Assembly: GCA_036675345.1 (NCBI GenBank)
Contig: JAKFFE010000032.1
Span: 62,001 to 126,000 of the forward strand
From: JALYOC01 sp036675345
GTDB taxonomy: Bacteria > Myxococcota > Myxococcia > Myxococcales > Myxococcaceae
Length of the DNA stretch: 64,000 nucleotides
Direction: 5' to 3'
A program made the position numbers and the translations under genes. The notes under the pieces are model-generated. The model made no database searches, had not been told where the DNA came from, and saw nothing but the letters and a program-made list of their open reading frames with translations. Numbering within the stretch: position 1 is the stretch's first letter; the number at the start of each line of letters is the position of its first letter. This document shows, in pieces, positions 32,629-40,829 of the stretch.

Positions 32629-33758
32629 AGGCCCAGCGCCCAGAAGAGGAAGGTGAAGGTCGCGTCCGCGAGGATCAGGGCGAAGAGGATGGCCACCACC
32701 GAGGAGGTGGTGCGCTTGCCCACCCCTTCGGCACCTCCGGTGGTGGCCAGCCCCTGCTGGCAGGCCACCAGGGCGATCACCAGGGCAAAGACGCCGCTCT
32801 TGATGACGCCGGAGAAGACGTCCCACATGGTCAGCGCCTTCTGCGTCTGCAGCAGATACGCGGTGATGCTGAGGTCCAGGCTGAGCAGCCCGACGATCAG
32901 CCCGCCCAGGATGCCCATCGCATCCCCGATCAGGGTGAGGATCGGCAGCACCAGCACCAGGGCCACGGTGCGCGGGAGGACCAGGTAGCGCAGGGGGCCA
33001 AAGCCCATGGTGCGCAGGGCGTCGATCTCCTCCGAGACCTTCATGGAGCCAATCTCCGCGGCGAAGGAGGCCCCGGAGCGGCCGCAGAGGATGATCGCGG
33101 TCATCAGTGGCCCCAGCTCCCGGCACACCGATAGCCCCACCAGGTCCGCCACGAAGATGTTGGCCCCCAGCTGCTTGAGCTGCACGGCGCCCTGAAAGGC
33201 CATCACCAGGCCAATCAGGAAGTTGATCAGGATCACGATCGGGAGGGCGTTGGCGCCCGCCCGCTCCATGGTCGGAGCCACCTCCGCCCAGTTGGCAGAG
33301 CGGGGGTTGCGCAGGACCTGGGAGGCCGCGACCAGCGCGGTGCCCACGAACCCGAACACCTGCTGGACCTCGCCGAAGGCGGCCAGCGTCCCGGCACCCA
33401 GGCTGTCCAGCACCCCCCGCGCCCGCCGGACCGGCTGGGGTCCCACGCCCACGTCCCCTCGATAGAGGTGGAGCAGCTCCTGGACCTGCGGGCCAGCTCC
33501 CAGGAGCTCCGAGCTGGCCCCCCGCCGGGTGAGGTCGGCGCGGATCTGGACCAGCAAGGCCATCGATCCGCCGTCCACGGCGCTCAGCCCGGACAGCTGG
33601 AGGTCCAGGCGGTCCCCTGCCCCCACCGAGCGGGTGTGCACGAGCAGGTCCTTCCACAGCAGGGCAGCCTCGGAGAAGACCAGCTGCCCTTCGAAGCGCA
33701 GGGTGACCGCTCCGGTCCCTCCTGCGATGCGGTCCAGCGTGTAGCCGCGCGGAATCAT
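32625..33758 (-). CDS. MlaE-family ABC permease with N-terminal STAS domain
   Basis: This is a 377-residue protein. Residues 1-95 form a STAS (MlaB-like) domain (VTLRFEGQLVFSEAALLWKDLL ... LSAVDGGSMALLV). Residues 125-377 are the MlaE permease, with ANALPIVILINFLIGLVMAFQGA, GLSVCRELGPLMTAIILCGRSG and the coupling segment SMKVSEEIDALRTMG. The fusion replaces a separate MlaB. It is the first gene of the lipid transport operon. The ATG at 33758 was chosen because the STAS domain starts there; the upstream frame is low-complexity. Confidence 0.9.
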   Translation of the reverse strand: MIPRGYTLDRIAGGTGAVTLRFEGQLVFSEAALLWKDLLVHTRSVGAGDRLDLQLSGLSAVDGGSMALLVQIRADLTRRGASSELLGAGPQVQELLHLYRGDVGVGPQPVRRARGVLDSLGAGTLAAFGEVQQVFGFVGTALVAASQVLRNPRSANWAEVAPTMERAGANALPIVILINFLIGLVMAFQGAVQLKQLGANIFVADLVGLSVCRELGPLMTAIILCGRSGASFAAEIGSMKVSEEIDALRTMGFGPLRYLVLPRTVALVLVLPILTLIGDAMGILGGLIVGLLSLDLSITAYLLQTQKALTMWDVFSGVIKSGVFALVIALVACQQGLATTGGAEGVGKRTTSSVVAILFALILADATFTFLFWALGL

Positions 33759-34101
33759 ATCCGGCGTCCTTAGGGCCGGTGGGGATGCTTCCACTATGAG
33801 GAAATGTCCGCGCAACACATCCGATAAACCGAACGTTGCGGTCCGGGCGCCTCCCGCCTTCTGGCGGGGGCTCGGCAGCAGCGCGGAAGACGGACGGGGG
33901 TCCTTGATTGCGGGGCCACCACCGCGAGTTCGAACCCCGGGTCTCGGCTGAGGGCGGCCTGCCCTCCCCTGTCGTCGACGGCCTTTCACCCCTGCGTTTC
34001 GACACCTCGGTTTTCACGAAGCGTACGGGCAGTATTTGCTCATATTCGAAGTGTCGGGCGCGACCTATGAGGGTGCTTCACACAGCGAAAAGGATTCCCC
34101 G
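33759..34101. other. 343-bp divergent intergenic region, Mla operon / first ice-binding gene
   Basis: No gene is seen. The region carries the bipartite element at 34015-34050 on the plus strand. An AT-richer patch at 33795-33835 could hold the minus-strand promoter of the Mla-type operon. Confidence 0.5.
34015..34050 (+). promoter_or_regulatory. Bipartite promoter-like element, copy B
   Basis: CACGAAGCGT, 17 bp, ATATTCGAA, with block sequences and spacing identical to 23968-24003. It ends 51 bp before the ATG of the ice-binding protein, a good distance for a promoter with a short leader. Confidence 0.6.
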
Positions 34102-34902
34102 ATGACCCCTTCCCTCCCCGCCTCCCTCCGCCTCACCCTCCTGGCCGCCTTGCTGGTCACCGTCGCCTGCGGCCCCGGAAACAATCCTCGCAACCCCTCG
34201 GGCCAGGGCCCGGCGGCGGTGGTGATGGGCTCCGGCCCCGACCTGGCGCAGGCAGGATCCTACGTGCTGCTGGCCAAGACCGGGATCAGCAATGTCACCG
34301 GCTCGGTGGTCACCGGCGGGCACCTGGGGCTGAGTCCGGCCGCCGCCAGCTTCATCACCGGCTTCTCGCTGATCGCTGACGCCACCAACGTCTATTCGAC
34401 CTCTTCCTCCGTCGCCTCGCCGGGGAAGGTCTATGCCAGCGACTACGCGACCCCCAGCCCCTCCAACCTCACCCAGGCGGTGCTGGACATGCAGGGCGCC
34501 TACACCGACGCGGCCGGCCGCTCGAACCCGGACGAGCTCAACCTCGCTGGAGGCAACCTGGGTGGCCTGACGCTCAGCCCCGGCCTCTACACCTGGGGCA
34601 CCGGCGTGACCATCCCCACCGACGTGACCTTCGCCGGTGGCGCCAATGACATCTGGATCCTCCAGATCAGCGACGATCTGGACCTGAGCAGCGCCAAGCG
34701 CGTCCTGCTCAGCGGCGGCGCCCAGGCGAAGAACATCTACTGGCAGGTCGCCGGCCAGGTGACGCTGCACGCCGACTCGCACTTCGAAGGCGTGATCCTC
34801 TCCCAGACCGCGATCACCCTGCAGACCAACGCCTCGCTCCACGGCCGCGCGCTGGCCCAGTCGCTGATCGCCATGGACAACAACGCGATCACCGCGCCGT
34901 AG
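34102..34902 (+). CDS. DUF3494 ice-binding family lipoprotein (first of three)
   Basis: This is a 266-residue lipoprotein, Cys23 in VTVAC. A single DUF3494 ice-binding beta-solenoid fills residues 45-266: GSYVLLAKTGISNVTGSVVTG, ATNVYSTSSS, LDMQGAYTDAAGRSNPD, GGNLGGLTLSPGLYTWGTGV, NDIWILQISDDLDLS, GGAQAKNIYWQVAGQVTLHADSHFEG and the closing alternating Thr/Asn/Ala repeats. The family adsorbs to ice and stops recrystallisation or holds cells near ice. AAAAGGA precedes the ATG. The bipartite element lies just upstream. Confidence 0.92.
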   Translation: MTPSLPASLRLTLLAALLVTVACGPGNNPRNPSGQGPAAVVMGSGPDLAQAGSYVLLAKTGISNVTGSVVTGGHLGLSPAAASFITGFSLIADATNVYSTSSSVASPGKVYASDYATPSPSNLTQAVLDMQGAYTDAAGRSNPDELNLAGGNLGGLTLSPGLYTWGTGVTIPTDVTFAGGANDIWILQISDDLDLSSAKRVLLSGGAQAKNIYWQVAGQVTLHADSHFEGVILSQTAITLQTNASLHGRALAQSLIAMDNNAITAP

Positions 34903-35003
34903 CACCTGCCATCCCCCACTGAAGTTCCATTGCCTCACCTCCTCACGCTCGCCAGGTCGATACCTAGGCCCGTGGGGGGATCAACGCTGAACGGAGTTCC
35001 CAG

Positions 35004-36128
35004 ATGCCTAGAAGTTCCTCCCCCCTCCGCAGTGCGGCCCTTGCCGGCGCCCTCGGTCCCTTTGCTGCCGCGGCCCTGCTCACCGGCGCCGCTCCCGCTT
35101 TCGCCACAGAGGTCAGCTTCAAGTTCGAGCCCGGCGTCACCCTCCCCCTGACCGCGCCGCAGTCGCAGGTGTACGGCGTCGGTGGTGGCCAGTCGGTGAA
35201 GGCGCTCTTCGGAATCACCTCCTTCCTGGACATCGGTCCCACCGCGTCGCTCACCCTGCTGCCGTCCTCCGCGCCGCAGGGCGCCACCGGAGTCGCCTGG
35301 GGCCTGGGCGGCGGAATTCGCCTCAAGCGGCCGCATGACGCCACCTCCTTCTACGGGATCTCTCCCTGGATGGACGCGGACGCGCTCTACATCCGCACCG
35401 GCGCGCTCAATCGTCCGGGCTTCGATGTGGCCATCGGCGCGTCGATTCCGGTGGGCGAGGCACGGACCTTCTGGGTCGGCCCCTTCGTCCGCTACCTGCA
35501 CGTGATGCAGCTGGACCGCCCCGGCTACGACAACCGGGACGCGAAGCTGCTCACCATCGGCATCAGCTTCGAGGCTGGCACCGGCGTCAAGCGCGCCGCG
35601 AAGCCCGTGGAGGAGGAGGTCCGTACCGTCACCCAGGACGTCTACAGCTGCCCCGATCGCGACGCGGACACCGTCCCGGACAACGTGGATCGTTGCCCCG
35701 AGGTGTCAGGGCCGATGGATAACTGGGGTTGCCCCAATTACGAGAAGGTGGTCGTCAAGCGGGACAAGCTGGAGCTGAAGGAGAGGCTCTTCTTCGCCTG
35801 GGACGCCGCCACGCTCGAGCCCGAATCCTACCCGGTCCTGGACGAGGTGGTCCAGGCGCTGAAGGACAACAAGAACTTCCGCGTCCAGGTCGAAGGTCAC
35901 ACCGACTCGTCGGGCGGTGACAGCCACAATCAGACCCTCTCCGAGCAGCGCGCGAACGCGGTGCTCAATTATCTGGTCGCCCAGGGCGTGTCCAAGGACC
36001 GCCTGGTGTCGAAGGGCTTCAGCTCTTCGGTCCCGACCCAGACGAACACCACCGTCGAAGGCCGTGAGGCCAACCGCCGGGTCGAGTTCGTCGTCTCCTT
36101 CATCATCCTTCCCGAGAGTGCGAAATGA
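35004..36128 (+). CDS. OmpA-family outer-membrane protein
   Basis: This is a 374-residue protein. A signal peptide ends near AFA (34). Residues 36-200 form a strand-rich domain, probably a small barrel. A Cys-containing, calcium-binding TSP3-like linker follows (DRDADTVPDNVDRCPEVSG, near 215). The OmpA peptidoglycan-binding domain (255-370) has VQVEGHTDSSGGDSHNQTLSEQRA and GREANRRVEF. It anchors the envelope to peptidoglycan. Its stop overlaps the start of the next ice-binding gene (ATGA), so the two are translationally coupled. Confidence 0.92.
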   Translation: MPRSSSPLRSAALAGALGPFAAAALLTGAAPAFATEVSFKFEPGVTLPLTAPQSQVYGVGGGQSVKALFGITSFLDIGPTASLTLLPSSAPQGATGVAWGLGGGIRLKRPHDATSFYGISPWMDADALYIRTGALNRPGFDVAIGASIPVGEARTFWVGPFVRYLHVMQLDRPGYDNRDAKLLTIGISFEAGTGVKRAAKPVEEEVRTVTQDVYSCPDRDADTVPDNVDRCPEVSGPMDNWGCPNYEKVVVKRDKLELKERLFFAWDAATLEPESYPVLDEVVQALKDNKNFRVQVEGHTDSSGGDSHNQTLSEQRANAVLNYLVAQGVSKDRLVSKGFSSSVPTQTNTTVEGREANRRVEFVVSFIILPESAK

Positions 36129-37507
36129 GTACCTTCAAAGCTGGCTCGCTGTTGGTGTTGCTGTTGTCCCTCGCCGGTTGCGGAGCGCAGGTCGTGGAGT
36201 TCGAGCAGGACGGCGGCACTCCGCTCTCTGACGGTGGGACGCAGATCGCGCCCACCATCACCTCCACCCTGCCGGTGAATGGCGCCACCGCCGTCGCGGT
36301 CCGTCCGGCCATCTCGGCGGCGTTCAGCAAGGAGATGGATCCTCAGACCCTGACCACCACCCAGTTCCAGGTCCGGCAAGGTACGATCAACATCGCGGGC
36401 ACCGTGGCCTACGACGCAGCCACCCGGACTGCGACGTTCACCCCGACCTCCGCGCTGGGGACCAACCTGGTCCACACCGCCACGGTCAACACCGGCGCCA
36501 AGGACACCCAGGGCCTCGCCCTGGCGGCGGACGTCACCTGGAGCTTCACCACCGCGGTGAACGCCCTGCCGCCGACGGTGACCTCGACCAATCCCTTGAA
36601 TCTGGCGACGAACGTCCCGATCAACAAGCGGCCGGCCGCCACCTTCAGCAAGGCGATGGACCCCGCCACCCTGACCTCGCTGAGCTTCATCCTGGAGCGC
36701 GGGATCACCCTGATCTCCGGTTCGGTCAGCCTGGACGGAGCCACCAACACCGCGACCTTCAGGCCGGTCGTCCCGCTGGACGTCAACACCACCTACACCG
36801 CCACCGTCACCACCGACGCGAAGGACCTGGGCGGCACCCGGCTGACGCAGGACCACAGCTGGGAGTTCACCACCGCCGCCTGCGGTCAGGCTCCGATCGT
36901 CCTCGGGTCCGCGGCGAACTTCGCGGTGCTCGCAGGGTCGACGGTGACCAACACCGGCCCGACCTCGGTCACCGGTGACCTGGGCGTCAGCCCGGGCACC
37001 CAGGTCACCGGGTTCGGTCCCGGGACGCTGATCGGCGCGGAGCACGCCGGCGACCCCATCGCCGCGCAGGGCATCGCGGACCTCACCACCGCCTTCAACG
37101 AGGCGGCAGGCAGGACCCTGTGTGCAGTCACGGTGGCGGGCGACCTCGGTGGCCAGACCCTGGCGCCGGGACTCTACAAGTCGACCTCCTCCCTGGAGAT
37201 CACCACCGCCGATCTGACGCTGGATGCGCAGGGTGAGCCGGATGCGGTCTTCATCTTCCAGATGGCCTCCACCTTCACCACCACCTCCGGGCGCCAGGTC
37301 ATCCTCGCCGGCGGTGCGCAGGCCAAGAACATCTTCTGGCAGGTGGGGTCTTCGGCCACGCTCGGATCGACCACCGCCTTCCAGGGCACGATCATGGCGG
37401 ACCAGTCGGTCACCCTGAACACCGGCGCCACTCTCGGCGGCCGCGCGCTGGCGCGGATCGGCGCGGTGACCATGGACAGCAACACCATCGTCCGCCCTGC
37501 CCCGTAG
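36125..37507 (+). CDS. Ig-like (Big_5) plus DUF3494 ice-binding lipoprotein (second of three)
   Basis: This is a 460-residue lipoprotein, Cys19 in SLAGC. Two Big_5-type Ig-like domains cover about 45-140 and 148-242, each with the PVNGATAVAVRPAISAAFSKEMD-type start and a WSFTTA end. The DUF3494 ice-binding domain runs from about 247 to 460 (GSAANFAVLAGSTVTNTGPTSVTGDLGVSPG ... KNIFWQVGSSATLGSTTAFQGT). The Ig domains probably extend the ice-binding head from the surface. Coupled to ompA by a 4-bp overlap and followed by a terminator. Confidence 0.93.
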   Translation: MSTFKAGSLLVLLLSLAGCGAQVVEFEQDGGTPLSDGGTQIAPTITSTLPVNGATAVAVRPAISAAFSKEMDPQTLTTTQFQVRQGTINIAGTVAYDAATRTATFTPTSALGTNLVHTATVNTGAKDTQGLALAADVTWSFTTAVNALPPTVTSTNPLNLATNVPINKRPAATFSKAMDPATLTSLSFILERGITLISGSVSLDGATNTATFRPVVPLDVNTTYTATVTTDAKDLGGTRLTQDHSWEFTTAACGQAPIVLGSAANFAVLAGSTVTNTGPTSVTGDLGVSPGTQVTGFGPGTLIGAEHAGDPIAAQGIADLTTAFNEAAGRTLCAVTVAGDLGGQTLAPGLYKSTSSLEITTADLTLDAQGEPDAVFIFQMASTFTTTSGRQVILAGGAQAKNIFWQVGSSATLGSTTAFQGTIMADQSVTLNTGATLGGRALARIGAVTMDSNTIVRPAP

Positions 37508-37531
37508 CGATCGTCTCAGACAGTTCAACCC

Positions 37532-37565
37532 GGCGGCCTCGCAGCGTGACTGCGGGGCCGCCTTT
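37532..37565 (+). terminator. Rho-independent-type terminator after the ompA/ice-binding pair
   Basis: Stem GGCGGCC-t-CGCAG / CTGCG-g-GGCCGCC with a 5-nt loop and a short TTT tail, 25 bp after the stop of the second ice-binding gene. Confidence 0.7.
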
Positions 37566-37573
37566 CCGATGCG

Positions 37574-37840
37574 GTGGTTCTCTTGACCTCCGAGTACACG
37601 CTGCACATCCCGGCAAGCATCGAACGTCGGCTGAGTCGTGTGAGCGCTTTGGCACAGGGCGCGATCCGCGCCGCGCTACGCCAGACCGTTCTTGGCGCAA
37701 CCGGCAGCAAGTTGGGGACCGTGGGTGAACGGCTGTTTCCGCCACTGCGGCTGTACGCGAATGGGTACCGCGTCTTCTACCAGCTGGAGCGTGACACGCA
37801 CCGGTTGGTGGTCCTCTCGTTTGGCAAGGCTCCCGCCTAG
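37574..37840 (+). CDS. RelE/ParE-like small protein, no antitoxin seen
   Basis: This is an 88-residue protein with GTG start (TTG at 37583 is an alternative). The C-terminal part LRLYANGYRVFYQLERDTHRLVVLSFG has the strand pattern and Arg/Tyr spacing of RelE/ParE toxins and HigB-like proteins. I see no antitoxin-sized gene on either side: the ice-binding terminator is upstream and the permease starts 12 bp downstream. It could be an orphan, a degenerate toxin, or an unrelated protein of similar fold. Confidence 0.4.
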   Translation: MVLLTSEYTLHIPASIERRLSRVSALAQGAIRAALRQTVLGATGSKLGTVGERLFPPLRLYANGYRVFYQLERDTHRLVVLSFGKAPA

Positions 37841-37852
37841 AAAGTACGTCGC

Positions 37853-39637
37853 TTGTCGCTTGTCGCCTCCGCGTCCCTGACGCGATCACTGCTGGTGATG
37901 GCGAAGCTGGTCACCGCTTCGCTGGTCGTGCTGATCCTGTTCCATGCGCGTCCGGTGCTGATGCCGATCGCGTTCGCGGTGGTCCTGGCGTTCATCCTCT
38001 CCCCCTCCATGCGGTGGCTGGAGCACCGGATCCGGAAGCTCCCGGCCCTGGCGGTGGTGATGGGGATTGCCGCGGGGACGCTGGGATCGGTCGGCTATGT
38101 CTTGACGACGCAGGTCAGCGAGCTCACCACCCAGCTGGGCACCTACACCGAGTCGATGCGGCGCAAGGTGGACGCGATCCAGCCGGGCGAGAGCAGCCCC
38201 TTGGCCCAAATGGAGGCGATGATCGCCCGGGTGACCGAGGGCCAGCAGAAGGCGGTCGATCCGCGGAACGTCCCGGTGCACATCGTCGCCCCGGACCTCT
38301 CCCCGGCGGCGCTGCTGTGGACGCAGGTGCAGCCGCTGGCCGAGCCGTTGATGACCGTGTTGTTCGTGCTGGTGCTGTGTGTGTTCATCCTCGGCTGGCG
38401 GGACGATCTGCGGAACCGGCTGATCAGCCTGGTGGGGACGGGCAACGTCACCTTGACCACGCGCACGCTCGACGAGGGCACGCACCGGATCACCCGCTAC
38501 CTGCTCGATCAGACCCTGATCAACGCGACCTTCGGCGCCGCGGTCGGGATCGGGCTCTACTTGATCGGGATTCCGTATGCCGCGCTGTGCGGGGTGATTG
38601 CCGCGCTGGCGCGCTTCGTCCCCTACCTGGGCGCCATCGCCTCGGTGCTGATGCCGGCCGCCCTGGCGTTCGCGATCTTTCCCGGGTGGGACCGGACGAT
38701 CCTCGCCGTGGCCCTCTTCGCCGGAATGGACCTGGTCACCGCCTACGCGATCGAACCGCTGCTGATCGGCCGCCGAACCGGCGTCTCGCCGATCGCGCTG
38801 CTGATCTCGGTCTTCTTCTGGACCTGGCTGTGGGGACCGTTGGGGCTGATCCTGGCCACGCCGATCACCGTCTCGCTGTGCGTCCTTGGGCGCCACGTCC
38901 CCGGGTTGCGCTTCCTGGCGGTGCTGCTGGGTGACGACCAGGTGATCGGCACCGAGATCAGCTTCTACCAGCGGCTGCTGGCCCGGGACGAGGACGCCGC
39001 GGGTGGCATCGCGCAGGCCCAGCAGGCGGAGCTGGGCGCCACCGGGGTGATGGACGAGATCATCCTCCCGACCCTGGTGCTTGCGGCGCGCGACCACGGC
39101 CGCAAGGCGATCAGCACCGAGGACGAGACGTTCATCGTCACCTGGTCGCGTGACATCTTCGAGCACCTGCTGCGCGGGGTCAGCCGCCCGGGCTCCGCCG
39201 CGCCGGTCCGCGCGCTGGGCATCGCCGCGCACCGCACCGAGAGCGAGCTGCTCCTGGAGATGCTGGCGGTGGTGGTCGCGCCGGAGCACGGAAAGCTGGA
39301 GGTGCTTCCTCCCACCACCACGCTGGGGGAGGTGATCGCCCGGGTGGAGCAGACGGCGGCGCAGGTGGTGTGCATCGCAGCCCTTCCTCCGGAGGGTGGG
39401 CCCTTCGCCAGGCAGCTGTGCCACGGGCTCAAGGCCCGCTTCCCGGAGCTGACGGTGATGGCGTTTCGCCCGAATGAGCCGGGGATCGATCCGACCTTCG
39501 CGGAGAAGCGCCTGCGGGAGGCGGGAGCGGACCTGGTGGTGGCGACGCTGGCCTCCGCCAGCGCGCACCTTTCGAGGCTGATGTTGGTCAAGGGCGGAGG
39601 CACTCCGGCCCCCGGTGAACCCCTGTCCATTGCCTGA
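37853..39637 (+). CDS. AI-2E family permease with extra C-terminal Rossmann-like domain
   Basis: This is a 594-residue protein with TTG start. The AI-2E (PF01594-type) membrane domain covers about 10-365: IAFAVVLAFILSPSMRWLEHRIR, a large periplasmic helical loop (80-150), IGIPYAALCGVIAALARFVPYLG and WLWGPLGLILATPITV. The family includes the AI-2 exporter TqsA and Na+(Li+)/H+ antiporters. About 230 more residues follow; 440-580 look like a B12-binding-type Rossmann fold (VRALGIAAHRTESELLLEML ... ELTVMAFRPNEPG) without the cobalamin His motif. The substrate is unknown. Confidence 0.8.
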   Translation: MSLVASASLTRSLLVMAKLVTASLVVLILFHARPVLMPIAFAVVLAFILSPSMRWLEHRIRKLPALAVVMGIAAGTLGSVGYVLTTQVSELTTQLGTYTESMRRKVDAIQPGESSPLAQMEAMIARVTEGQQKAVDPRNVPVHIVAPDLSPAALLWTQVQPLAEPLMTVLFVLVLCVFILGWRDDLRNRLISLVGTGNVTLTTRTLDEGTHRITRYLLDQTLINATFGAAVGIGLYLIGIPYAALCGVIAALARFVPYLGAIASVLMPAALAFAIFPGWDRTILAVALFAGMDLVTAYAIEPLLIGRRTGVSPIALLISVFFWTWLWGPLGLILATPITVSLCVLGRHVPGLRFLAVLLGDDQVIGTEISFYQRLLARDEDAAGGIAQAQQAELGATGVMDEIILPTLVLAARDHGRKAISTEDETFIVTWSRDIFEHLLRGVSRPGSAAPVRALGIAAHRTESELLLEMLAVVVAPEHGKLEVLPPTTTLGEVIARVEQTAAQVVCIAALPPEGGPFARQLCHGLKARFPELTVMAFRPNEPGIDPTFAEKRLREAGADLVVATLASASAHLSRLMLVKGGGTPAPGEPLSIA

Positions 39638-39672
39638 GCGGAACGGGGTCGCCGCGGTCAGCCGATCCCCAA

Positions 39673-40719
39673 CTATTTCGCGTGGGGCGTTACGACCGCA
39701 CGGCCGGCGATTTTCCCCTCCACCAGCGCCCGATAGGCATCCAGCGCGTCGTCCATCCCGTACGTTTTGATGTGCGGCTTGATCTGCCCTGCCCGAAAGA
39801 GGTCCACCACCTCGTGGAGCTCCTCGAGGCTGCCCCAGTAGGTGCTGGTCAGTTCCACCTCATACGGTGCGGTGAAGAACGACCATTCGTACGGCTTGCC
39901 CGCAATGCCCACCACGGTGCAGCGTCCGCGCAGAGCCATCGACGACATCGCGGTGTTGATGGTGGGTGTGATGCCGACGAAATCAAAGGCGGCGTCCACG
40001 CCCCTGCCGTTTGTGAGCTTCCGGATCTTCTCCACCTGGCCTGCGCCTCCGGGCACGGTGATGGCGCCCAGCTTCTCCGCTTCCGCCATTGCCTCCGGCT
40101 TCGTATCGGTGGCGATGATGGTCGCGCCGGAGAGCGCCTTGAGGATCTGCACCGCGATGAGCCCTAGCCCCCCTAGCCCAATCACCAGCGCATGCCGCCC
40201 GCCGCCGTCGAGCTTCGGCAGCGCCAGCTTGATCGCGTGATACGGCGTCAGCCCTGCGTCCGACAGCGGCGCGGCGGCCACCGGATCCGCATCGCCCAGC
40301 GGCACCAGGTGGCGGGCCGGGACAACCAGGTACTCGGCCATGCCGCCGTCGCGCCCCAGCCCGAACCCCATGTACGGGTTGGTCGCCGCGTTCTCACAGT
40401 AGGTGTCCTGCCCGCGGGCACAGGCGCGGCACCGCTGACATCCACGCGGGCCATAGACCAGGAAGGCGTCGCCCTTTTTGAACCCGGTCACGCCGTCGCC
40501 CAGCCCCTCGATCCAACCTGAGTTCTCGTGCCCGAGGACGAATGGCGGCTTCTGCGCACCCGGATCCCCCGCGGAGAAGCCGTGGAAGATGGCCACATCG
40601 GAGTGACAGGCACCGGCGCCGGCCACCTTCAGCAACACCTCGCCCGGTCCTGGGCTCGGCTTCTCCACCTCTTTGAGTGTGGGGAACGTCTTGAACCTCT
40701 CGAAGACGACGGCGCGCAT
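39673..40719 (-). CDS. Zinc-dependent NAD(P)-linked alcohol dehydrogenase
   Basis: This is a 348-residue medium-chain dehydrogenase. The catalytic zinc site has Cys38 (AGACHSD) and the GHENSG histidine near 64. The structural zinc site is GCQRCRACARGQDTYC (near 93). The nucleotide-binding motif is VIGLGGLGLIAVQIL (near 172). It oxidises a primary or secondary alcohol; the substrate is unknown. AAGGAG lies 8 bp upstream of the ATG. It is downstream of the CLC gene on the same strand, 110 bp apart, and is probably separately transcribed. Confidence 0.9.
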   Translation of the reverse strand: MRAVVFERFKTFPTLKEVEKPSPGPGEVLLKVAGAGACHSDVAIFHGFSAGDPGAQKPPFVLGHENSGWIEGLGDGVTGFKKGDAFLVYGPRGCQRCRACARGQDTYCENAATNPYMGFGLGRDGGMAEYLVVPARHLVPLGDADPVAAAPLSDAGLTPYHAIKLALPKLDGGGRHALVIGLGGLGLIAVQILKALSGATIIATDTKPEAMAEAEKLGAITVPGGAGQVEKIRKLTNGRGVDAAFDFVGITPTINTAMSSMALRGRCTVVGIAGKPYEWSFFTAPYEVELTSTYWGSLEELHEVVDLFRAGQIKPHIKTYGMDDALDAYRALVEGKIAGRAVVTPHAK

Positions 40720-40829
40720 CGGGTAGCTCCTTCTGTCGTCGGCCTTAGACAAAAGGCTGGACACGCGTGATCGCCGCGGCAGGCCGGTCCAAGACTGTCC
40801 CTCGGCCGGCATCCGGGGAAGCGTGGGAC

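Noticed and set aside
33927..33945. GTTCGAACCCC looked like a tRNA T-arm.
   Set aside because: The flanking bases do not form a 5-bp T stem and no acceptor, D or anticodon arm can be drawn.
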